A DNA stretch of 6,210 nucleotides from JAUXIQ01 sp030620925 [NCBI: Nitrospinota bacterium] (GTDB taxonomy: Bacteria > JAUXIQ01), in NCBI GenBank assembly GCA_030620925.1, contig JAUXIQ010000131.1, forward strand, positions 1 through 6,210, in the 5' to 3' direction. The translations under genes were made by a program, and so were the position numbers. Positions 1-5,804 of the stretch are shown piece by piece (position 1 is the first letter of the stretch; every line of letters begins with the position of its first letter). The notes beneath the pieces are model-generated. The model was given only the letters and a program-made list of their open reading frames with translations. It was not told the origin of the DNA and made no database searches.

Positions 1-3000
1 AGCAGGCGGCCAAGCCGGAAGGACTGGACGAATTGATCCGTCTCCTGGCCGAGCATGCGGAAGCACCGGCGGATGAGGAAGCGCTTATCCCGTCCGCGGA
101 GCTATCTGGCGACGATGGCGGCGATAGTGCAGATACGGGGATTTCCGGGCCGGAAGCCGATTCAGACTTTTCAACCGAGCCCGAAGAGGAGCCAGTGAGT
201 GAAGAAGCCCCACCCCCTGCCTCGGAGCCGCTTAAAGAAGGTACTGATACTGAGTTCGTGCCCAAAGGAGCGGACCTTGAACTTATGGAAGAGTACGTAG
301 CCGAGTGCCGGGAGTATATCGAGGGGGCCGAGGAAGGGCTTCGTTTACTCGAAGAAAGCCCCAACGACGAGGATGCAGTCGACACAGTATTCCGCGCCTT
401 CCATACCATTAAGGGGACTTCCGCTTTCCTCAGGCTCTCCATTGTATCGGAGTTGGCCGATGTAGCGGAATCATATATGAGCCGCATCCGCAATGGTGAA
501 ATTCCTTTCACCGGTGTACATGCAGAGCTGGCTCAACGGTCCGCAAGCGTGCTTAAGATGCTCATTCAAGCCATCGAAGACTCCCTGGCCGGTGGTCAGG
601 CCTCCAGGCCTGAGGGCCTTGAAGAGTTGATGCAACTTCTGGCCGAGCCGGGGAAAGAGCCAAAGCCGGAACCCGAAGAAGATTTTTTCCCACTTGTAGA
701 GCCGGCGGTAGAAATTACCCATATAGATTCCCTGCCGGAAGATGTTGACACGGAGCTTCTGACGGACTTCATCGCCGAGAGCCGAGATAATATCCAGAAT
801 GCCGAAGAAGCACTACTCATTCTTGAAGAAGCCCCCGAGAATATGGATGCACTCAACAAAGTGCTTCGTGCCTTTTACACTATCAGAGGGACTTCTGATT
901 TCTTTGGGCTCTCAAACATATATGAGTTGGCTAATGGAGTAGAAATTCTCATAAGCCGCATCCGCGATCGTGAAATTTACTATACCGGTGGATGCGCAGA
1001 CCTGGCTCTCCGTTCGGTGGATATGATCAAGAGGCTTCTCCATGCCGTTGAGGAAGCCATAAACGGCTCCCCGCTGGTCAGGCCCGTGGGCCTGGACGAT
1101 TTGTTGCGTCTCCTGGACGTGGTTGAGAGGGAGCCGGAACAGGATGATTCCCCATATCCCATCGTGGAGCCAATTCAGGATACCCCGTTTACAGAGTTCC
1201 TGCTTGAAGACGTTGACCCCAGTCTCATTACTGACTTCATCAGCGAGTGCAGCGAATATATGCAGGACGCGGATGAAGCACTACAAGCTCTGGAAAGCAA
1301 CCCAGAGGATATGGAAGCCGTCAACACCGTTTTTCGTGCCTTCCATACCATCAAAGGAACTTCCACTTTCCTGAAGCTCTCAACCATATCAGAGCTGGCA
1401 CATGGGGCGGAAACTCTCCTGGACCGAATTCGGTCCCGTGAAATATCCTGCACAGGAACGTACGCAGACCTTACCCTTCGGTCCGCAGAGATGCTCAAGG
1501 GACTCCTTCGGGCCGTGCAGGAAGACATGGGCAGCGGTCTTGAGACCAAGCCGGAGGGTCTTTATGAATTGATGCGCCTCCTGGCCGAACCGGAGGAAGA
1601 GCTTGTACGGGATGATTTTGCCTATCCCCTTGTGGAGCCGGCTCCGGAGCTGCCAACAACGGAATTCCTGCCGGAAGATGCTGACCCGAACCTCCTGGCC
1701 GATTTCCTCACCGAGAGTCGTGAGTATATCCAGGAGGCCGAAGCCGCCCTGCTGGTTCTTGAAAATGACCCCCAGGATATGGATTCGGTCAACAACATAT
1801 TCCGCGCCTTTCATACCATCAAAGGGACTTCCTCTTTCTTGGGGCTTACTACCATATCAGACTTTTCTCATGGAGCGGAAACGCTCCTTAGCCGCATCCG
1901 CGACTCTGAATTACCCTGCAAGGGCAAGTATGCAGACCTCGTCCTTCGTTCTTTAGATATGCTTATGGAGCTCCTTCAGGCCGTGCATAACGCTATGGGC
2001 GAAGACCAGGTTATCAAGCCGGAGGGCCTGGAAAGGCCGGAAGGTCTCGATGAATTGATGTACCTCCTGGTTGAGGCGGAGAAGGAGCCGACTTGGGAAA
2101 TAACCGCCGACACCGGCGCAGCGCCTGTTGACGACGGATCATATTCCGTATTCCTGCCCGATGGTGCCGATCCGAACCTCCTGTCGGATTTCCTCACCGA
2201 GAGCCGTGAGTATATTCAGGACGCTGAGGCGGCTCTGCTTTCTCTTGAAACAGAGACCGACGACATGGATGCCGTCGATACTGTATTTCGGGCGTTTCAC
2301 ACCATCAAAGGGACGTCCGCTTTCCTGGGCCTCAATCTCATAACTGAGCTCGCCCACGGGGCGGAATCCTTCCTCAGCCGAATCCGAGACCGCGAAATAC
2401 CATGCAGCGGAGGGTACGCAGACCTCGCCCTTCGCTCTGTGGATATGCTCAAGGAACTCCTCCAGACCGTTCAGGATGCCATGGGCGGGGAGCGTGTTCC
2501 GAGACCTGACGGCTTATACGATTTGATGCGTCTCCTGGCGGAGCCGGAGGCGGAGGGTATAAGCGGTGAATACGATATGATGACAAGAGGCGGTATGCCT
2601 CGCCTGGGGGATATCCTGGTTGCCGAGGGCAAAGCCAGCCGAGAGGATGTAGAGTCGGCCATTATGGATCAGGGCGACCAGCCGTTAGGTGTTGCGATGT
2701 TGAGGTCGCAAGCCGCATCCTTGACAGATATCGCCAAGGCCCTGAGAACTCAGCAGGGGATAAAGAGCAAAAGGACCACGGGGGATTCCTCGGTGCGGGT
2801 GCGCACCGACCGTCTTGACAATCTCATAGAAATGGTGAGTGAGCTGGTAATAGCCCACTCCATGGTCGCCCAGGATGAAACTGTCATCAGCGACGGACAA
2901 CACGATCTATTGAAGAAGGTATCGCAAGCGGGTAAGACCGTTCGCGAATTACAAGATTTAAGTATGTCTATGAGGATGGTCCCCTTTAAGGCCACCTTCC

Positions 3001-4073
3001 AGAAGATGACCAGGCTGGTCAGGGACCTCTCTCACAAGAGCGGTAAGATGGTCAACTTCCTAGCCGAGGGCGAGGAGACCGAGATCGACCGCCACATGGT
3101 GGATGCCATCAACGATCCCCTGGTACACATGATCAGAAACGCCCTGGACCATGGCATAGAAACTCCCGGAATTCGGGAGAAAAATGGAAAGCCGCGGGAG
3201 GGGAGCCTCAGGCTGGCGGCGTATCATGCAGGCGGCAACGTGGTGGTAGAGGTCAGTGATGACGGCAGGGGACTCAACAAGGGGAAGATAGTTGAAAAAG
3301 CCATCTCCAAAGGGTTGATAGACTCTGATAAAGGTATGTCGGACACCGATATTTACAACCTGATTTTCGAGCCCGGATTTTCCACCGCAGAAAGGGTGAC
3401 CGACGTTTCGGGCAGAGGCGTGGGGATGGACGTGGTAAAGAAGGGCATTGAATCCTTGAGGGGGCGCAGCGAGCTCATCTCGGAAGAAGGCCAGGGATGC
3501 ACCTTAAGGATGCGTCTGCCGCTCACCCTGGCCATTACTGACGGAATGCTGGTTAAAGTCGGCGAACAGCGCTACATAATACCCACGATCAGCATATATA
3601 TGTCAATCCGGCCCGAAAAGGATACAATTCACAGCGTTATCGGCAAGGGCGAGATGGTGCTGTTCAGGGATGAGCTAATACCCGTTTTCAGGCTCCATCA
3701 AATGTTAGATATAGAGGGAGCGGTAAATGACTCCAGCGAAGGTCTTCTGGTTATCCTTCAAGAAGGAGAAAGACACTGCGCTCTGCTCGTTGACGCATTG
3801 CTGGGGCAGCAGCAGGTTGTTGCCAAGCCTATGGGAGTCGGCATCGGTAAAGTAGACGGCTTCTCCGGCGCAGCGATTCTGGGAGACGGCCGTGTCGGGC
3901 TTATTATAGACCCCATTGAAATACTTTCCCTGGCAAGGCAGCATGTGGGATCCGGCAATTATAGAGGCCGAGCTGCCGGTAATGGACGAGAGGAGGGAGC
4001 TGAGCAGATAACGGCTGAGGAGACGACCGACCAACCGGAGGCTGAGAAAGAAGGCCGGGAGGTAAAATCGTGA
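1..4073 (+). CDS. cheA: Multi-HPt chemotaxis histidine kinase CheA (5' end outside window)
   Basis: This is the cytoplasmic kinase of a chemosensory array: it autophosphorylates on HPt histidines and passes phosphate to response regulators. The frame is open from base 3 with no stop, and the first codons (QAAKPEGLDEL) match the tail of the later HPt repeats, so the TTG at 33 is not the real start. Residue numbers here count from that TTG. HPt repeats A-E lie at about 75-206, 234-363, 390-520, 546-682 and 708-838. A linker with two LGxxLV-like motifs follows at about 855-910, then the P3 dimerisation region from about 921. The P4 ATPase has its N box (HMIRNALDHGIE, from 1032), DDGRG (1076-1080) and SGRGVGMD (from 1126). 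The P5 CheW-like domain spans about 1162-1298. No receiver domain is present; the protein ends in a charged, Glu-rich tail. The kinase core looks intact. At 1356 visible residues it is about twice the usual CheA length. An acidic, Pro-rich linker of about 65 residues precedes repeat A. Confidence 0.96.
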   Translation, partial: QAAKPEGLDELIRLLAEHAEAPADEEALIPSAELSGDDGGDSADTGISGPEADSDFSTEPEEEPVSEEAPPPASEPLKEGTDTEFVPKGADLELMEEYVAECREYIEGAEEGLRLLEESPNDEDAVDTVFRAFHTIKGTSAFLRLSIVSELADVAESYMSRIRNGEIPFTGVHAELAQRSASVLKMLIQAIEDSLAGGQASRPEGLEELMQLLAEPGKEPKPEPEEDFFPLVEPAVEITHIDSLPEDVDTELLTDFIAESRDNIQNAEEALLILEEAPENMDALNKVLRAFYTIRGTSDFFGLSNIYELANGVEILISRIRDREIYYTGGCADLALRSVDMIKRLLHAVEEAINGSPLVRPVGLDDLLRLLDVVEREPEQDDSPYPIVEPIQDTPFTEFLLEDVDPSLITDFISECSEYMQDADEALQALESNPEDMEAVNTVFRAFHTIKGTSTFLKLSTISELAHGAETLLDRIRSREISCTGTYADLTLRSAEMLKGLLRAVQEDMGSGLETKPEGLYELMRLLAEPEEELVRDDFAYPLVEPAPELPTTEFLPEDADPNLLADFLTESREYIQEAEAALLVLENDPQDMDSVNNIFRAFHTIKGTSSFLGLTTISDFSHGAETLLSRIRDSELPCKGKYADLVLRSLDMLMELLQAVHNAMGEDQVIKPEGLERPEGLDELMYLLVEAEKEPTWEITADTGAAPVDDGSYSVFLPDGADPNLLSDFLTESREYIQDAEAALLSLETETDDMDAVDTVFRAFHTIKGTSAFLGLNLITELAHGAESFLSRIRDREIPCSGGYADLALRSVDMLKELLQTVQDAMGGERVPRPDGLYDLMRLLAEPEAEGISGEYDMMTRGGMPRLGDILVAEGKASREDVESAIMDQGDQPLGVAMLRSQAASLTDIAKALRTQQGIKSKRTTGDSSVRVRTDRLDNLIEMVSELVIAHSMVAQDETVISDGQHDLLKKVSQAGKTVRELQDLSMSMRMVPFKATFQKMTRLVRDLSHKSGKMVNFLAEGEETEIDRHMVDAINDPLVHMIRNALDHGIETPGIREKNGKPREGSLRLAAYHAGGNVVVEVSDDGRGLNKGKIVEKAISKGLIDSDKGMSDTDIYNLIFEPGFSTAERVTDVSGRGVGMDVVKKGIESLRGRSELISEEGQGCTLRMRLPLTLAITDGMLVKVGEQRYIIPTISIYMSIRPEKDTIHSVIGKGEMVLFRDELIPVFRLHQMLDIEGAVNDSSEGLLVILQEGERHCALLVDALLGQQQVVAKPMGVGIGKVDGFSGAAILGDGRVGLIIDPIEILSLARQHVGSGNYRGRAAGNGREEGAEQITAEETTDQPEAEKEGREVKS
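732..1121 (+). other. HPt repeat B, phospho-acceptor His replaced by Tyr
   Basis: The motif is FYTIRGTS (codons from 873), where the other four full repeats have FHTIKGTS. The acceptor His is TAC (Tyr, 876-878) and the Lys three residues on is AGA (Arg, 885-887). The His at +19 seen in repeats C-E is AAT (Asn, 933-935), while the Glu at +22 is kept. The rest of the fold-related pattern is intact, so the module probably folds but cannot carry phosphohistidine. Whether Tyr can be phosphorylated here is unknown. Confidence 0.88.
2016..2051 (+). repeat. 18-base tandem duplication at the end of HPt repeat D
   Basis: Two adjacent 18-base units, 2016-2033 and 2034-2051, encode KPEGLE and RPEGLD. 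The other repeats have this PEGL element once. The extra six residues account for the D-to-E spacing of 162 residues instead of 156. The units differ at several bases, so the duplication is not very recent. Confidence 0.75.
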
Positions 4074-4080
4074 ATCTGAT

Positions 4081-4101
4081 GTAGACGGTTCCGCCGTCTA
4101 C
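4081..4101 (+). terminator. Hairpin just after the cheA stop, possible terminator
   Basis: GTAGACGG and CCGTCTAC form a perfect 8-bp stem around a TTCCG loop, starting seven bases after the cheA TGA. No T-run follows, so it does not fit a classical intrinsic terminator. It could instead stabilise the 3' end of the cheA message or attenuate read-through into cheR. The dyad is seen directly; its role is inferred. Confidence 0.4.
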
Positions 4102-4414
4102 TCAGTGATAGAAATTCCGGACGGGGGTTTGCAATACCTGAAAAGGATCTATAAAGCAGTTTATAACATAAGAACTCGGAAGAAGACGTTTTTTTACAAT
4201 TATGATGATAGCCAGCATCTCGCTGGAACTTTAAACGAAATAAACCCCCGGAGTTACTGGGATGCCTTTTCCCTGCCTGCTTCCCATGAGCCCGGTTAAA
4301 TTAGCAAGCTAAAACCCCATTGGCGGGGGCCATCCCAGTGGCACTTATGGCGATTAAAATGCTTTTAACCTGTGCTCCGAAGACGTATGACAGGCATGGA
4401 CGAGAGGTAGGGAA
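4102..4414. other. Intergenic stretch without a supportable gene
   Basis: About 310 bases lie between the cheA hairpin and the two-CW remnant. The only + strand frame of any length is 64 codons from a GTG at 4105; it has no clear ribosome binding site and resembles no family I know. A T7 run is at 4189-4195 with no hairpin in front of it. I see no convincing promoter, RNA gene or riboswitch. The one clear structure is the inverted repeat listed separately. Confidence 0.6.
4256..4339. repeat. Widely spaced 9-bp inverted repeat
   Basis: ACTGGGATG at 4256-4264 is exactly complementary to CATCCCAGT at 4331-4339, with 66 bases between the arms. Inside the interval are the near-palindrome TTAGCAAGCTAA and a CCCC/GGGG pairing, so a compound RNA fold is possible. 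No known riboswitch matches. A 9-bp match at this spacing could also be chance. Confidence 0.4.
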
Positions 4415-4721
4415 ATGGAACACAAACAGAACCGCTGGGAGTTTAAAAATTGCGGTAGAGAGCCAGGGGGAGAAGATTGCCGATCTTGGCATAGGTCCTC
4501 CGGCGGTTGACGATACTGTTCGGGGATTAAACGGAGGAAAGAATGGGGGCAGAATCTGCTGAGCCGTCACTGGTACTTTCTGCGGTGGTGAGATTCAAGG
4601 CACATTTGCTCAAAAGCAGCTCTCCTATTCGAGTTGGGAGCTCTTTCAGATTGCTAGAGAGGAAGAAAAAGACCAATTTATGTTTTTGAGACCCGGCCAG
4701 AGCTATGAGCGCAGTGCGTGA
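4415..4721 (+). pseudogene. Decayed two-CW domain cysteine-rich protein gene
   Basis: ATG at 4415 opens MEHKQNRWEFKNCGREPGG, a close match to the NCWEFKNCGREPGG start of small two-CW domain proteins as I remember that family. The frame then runs into other sequence and stops at 4508-4510. The homology continues in a different frame from 4473: KIADLG, then GLNGGKNGGRIC, an in-frame TGA at 4560-4562, then AVTGTFCGGEIQGTFAQK and IAREEE, ending at TGA 4719-4721. The indel lies at about 4466-4475, in or next to a G5 run. The TGA sits where the family has Trp after Cys. Four expected Cys codons are changed: Arg (4433), Gly (4494), Tyr (4626) and Trp (4635). The Cys codons at 4451, 4557 and 4581 remain. 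A GAGAGGTAGGG stretch upstream may be the old ribosome binding site. The function of the intact family is not known to me beyond its conserved Cys/Trp motifs; it is often seen near or within chemoreceptor-type signalling proteins. Confidence 0.82.
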
Positions 4722-4920
4722 TAGATAAATGGAAAAGGTTCTGGCCCGATGTGGGTTTTGCGTGTCATGTGCTTCAGCTGAGTATACGGCGGTACCATGT
4801 ATCAGGAGAAAGATGTGGGCGAGGAAGCACGAAAGAGCTTCCGGGGCAGCGAAAACGGCTCTAACGCTCCTACTTCTGATTGTTTAAACGTTGCTTCAGC
4901 CGACCTTGAAACAGATTGGC
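4722..4920. other. Leader region upstream of cheR
   Basis: This 199-base stretch separates the two-CW remnant from the cheR ribosome binding site. It contains an ATG at 4797 in frame with cheR, but the 46 residues it would add are low in complexity, unlike CheR, and have no good ribosome binding site. A TATACG at 4783 resembles a -10 box, but the only TTGC-like -35 candidate is about 19 bases upstream, so no promoter is claimed. Confidence 0.5.
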
Positions 4921-4926
4921 AAGGAG
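4921..4926 (+). promoter_or_regulatory. Ribosome binding site that sets the cheR start
   Basis: AAGGAG lies eight bases before the ATG at 4935. This strong site, with family-like protein beginning right after it, decides for 4935 over the in-frame ATG at 4797. Confidence 0.85.
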
Positions 4927-4934
4927 AACCCGGG

Positions 4935-5762
4935 ATGGACACAAATTATGCTCTGGGAGACTTGAGCCAGAAGCATTTCACGGTTATAAGCCGAATGATG
5001 TATGAACTTTGCGGGCTTTCCCTTCCGGAAAATAAAATGGGAATGGTCAAGGCCCGTCTTCTGAAGCGCTTGCGAGCCCTGAGGTTTAACAGTTTCGAGC
5101 AATACCTCAGATTCGTGAGGAGCGATGAGTCAGGGAGAGAGCTGACCAGCATGATCGACGCCCTGACAACCAATAAGACAAGCTTCTTTAGAGAGCAGGC
5201 GCATTTCGACTTTTTGCGCGCTACTATACTGACACCACTGATTGCTAAGAACCGCAGGATAAGAATTTGGAGTGCCGGTTGCTCCTCAGGCGAGGAGCCT
5301 TTTTCGCTGGCCATATTGCTGAAAGAGGAAGTGCCCGATGTCAACCTGCGGGATGTGCGAATGCTGGCTACCGATATTTCCCATAGAATGTTAGAAATTG
5401 CGCGGGAAGCGGTCTATGAGAAAGATATATTGGGAGATATCTCCCCGCAGTTTTTGAACAAATATTTTACCTGTGTAAGGACTAAACCTAGCCGTGCTTA
5501 CAAGGTTAATCATGATGTCAGGTCCATAGTTAAGCTGGCCTGGCTGAATCTTATTGAGGATTGGCCCATGGCTGGTCCTTTTAACATGATCTTTTGCCGG
5601 AATGTGATGATCTATTTCGACAAACCGACGCGGCAACGGTTGATCCAGCGTTTCTGGGATATATTGGAGCCCGGGGGCTACCTTTTGGTGGGTCATTCGG
5701 AAAGTTTAACAGGTTCTTCGCACAAGTTCAGTTACGTGCAACCTGCCGTTTATTTGAAATAA
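4935..5762 (+). CDS. cheR: CheR chemoreceptor glutamate methyltransferase
   Basis: CheR transfers methyl groups from S-adenosylmethionine to receptor glutamates, the slow adaptation arm of chemotaxis, in the cytoplasm at the receptor array. The 275-residue product is of normal length. The N-terminal helical domain covers about residues 8-75 (YELCGLSLPENK, ARLLKRLRAL). It is followed by TTNKTSFFRE (78-87). The SAM-binding motif IWSAGCSSGEEP is at 111-122, and ATDIS has its Asp at 147. FCRNVMIYF, around residues 220-228, precedes the C-terminal LEPGGYLLVGHSESL, which is typical of the family. No extra receptor-tail or TPR domain is fused. The start at 4935 is chosen for the AAGGAG site and because family similarity begins there. 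cheD follows after 42 bases, which suggests co-transcription. Any upstream promoter must lie in the poorly defined 4722-4920 region or ahead of cheA. Confidence 0.96.
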   Translation: MDTNYALGDLSQKHFTVISRMMYELCGLSLPENKMGMVKARLLKRLRALRFNSFEQYLRFVRSDESGRELTSMIDALTTNKTSFFREQAHFDFLRATILTPLIAKNRRIRIWSAGCSSGEEPFSLAILLKEEVPDVNLRDVRMLATDISHRMLEIAREAVYEKDILGDISPQFLNKYFTCVRTKPSRAYKVNHDVRSIVKLAWLNLIEDWPMAGPFNMIFCRNVMIYFDKPTRQRLIQRFWDILEPGGYLLVGHSESLTGSSHKFSYVQPAVYLK

Positions 5763-5804
5763 TAAAGATGCCCGAAGGATTCTGGCTATAGGCAATGAAA
5801 AATA

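Larger units (their letters stand above)
255..2546 (+). repeat. Array of five tandem HPt-domain coding repeats in cheA
   Basis: Five in-frame repeats encode HPt domains: A 255-650, B 732-1121, C 1200-1592, D 1668-2078 and E 2154-2546. Each unit has a start like LPEDxDPxLLxDF, a helix with ESREYIQ-AEAAL, the phospho-site motif, a SRIRDREI turn, and a closing PEGLxELMxLL helix. The acceptor codons are at 402 (His), 876 (Tyr), 1344 (His), 1812 (His) and 2298 (His), so the period is 158, 156, 156 and 162 residues. Linkers often carry a YPLVEP-like motif. A sixth unit is implied by the PEGLDEL tail at bases 15-32. D and E are closest: over 84 bases (1680-1763 against 2166-2249) I count 14 mismatches, mostly synonymous, which suggests a comparatively recent duplication. 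Confidence 0.93.

Noticed and set aside
33-35. TTG at 33 as the start of cheA
   Set aside because: The frame is open upstream, and the preceding codons match the tail of an HPt repeat, so the gene begins outside the window.
4105-4299. 64-codon + strand frame with a GTG start
   Set aside because: No clear ribosome binding site, no recognised family, and it starts just after the cheA hairpin. Too short to support as a gene.
4307-4333. Sigma-28-like promoter (TAAA, 15 bases, GCCATCCC)
   Set aside because: Only the TAAA and GCC parts fit. The rest of the -10 box does not match GCCGATAA, and no intact gene follows closely.
4305-4345. Cobalamin-riboswitch-like words on the - strand (GCCACTG, GCCCCCGCC)
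   Set aside because: The elements are in the wrong order and the other conserved boxes are missing, so the resemblance is chance.
4337-4356. Sigma-54-like promoter beginning TGGCAC
   Set aside because: The GC of the -12 element is two bases too close to the GG of the -24 element.
4320-4562. 80-codon + strand frame as an intact gene
   Set aside because: Its second half is the shifted-frame part of the two-CW remnant. Its first half has no family similarity.
4557-4565. TGA read as selenocysteine or as Trp in a variant genetic code
   Set aside because: cheA itself ends at TGA, the aligned residue is Trp, and the same reading frame has an upstream frameshift and lost Cys codons. Decay explains it better.
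4618-4642. 7-bp hairpin AGCTCTC/GGGAGCT as a terminator
   Set aside because: It has one wobble pair, lies within the pseudogene coding remnant and is followed only by CTTTC.
4797-4934. Longer N-terminus for CheR starting at ATG 4797
   Set aside because: The added 46 residues do not resemble CheR and lack a good ribosome binding site, while ATG 4935 has AAGGAG at eight bases.
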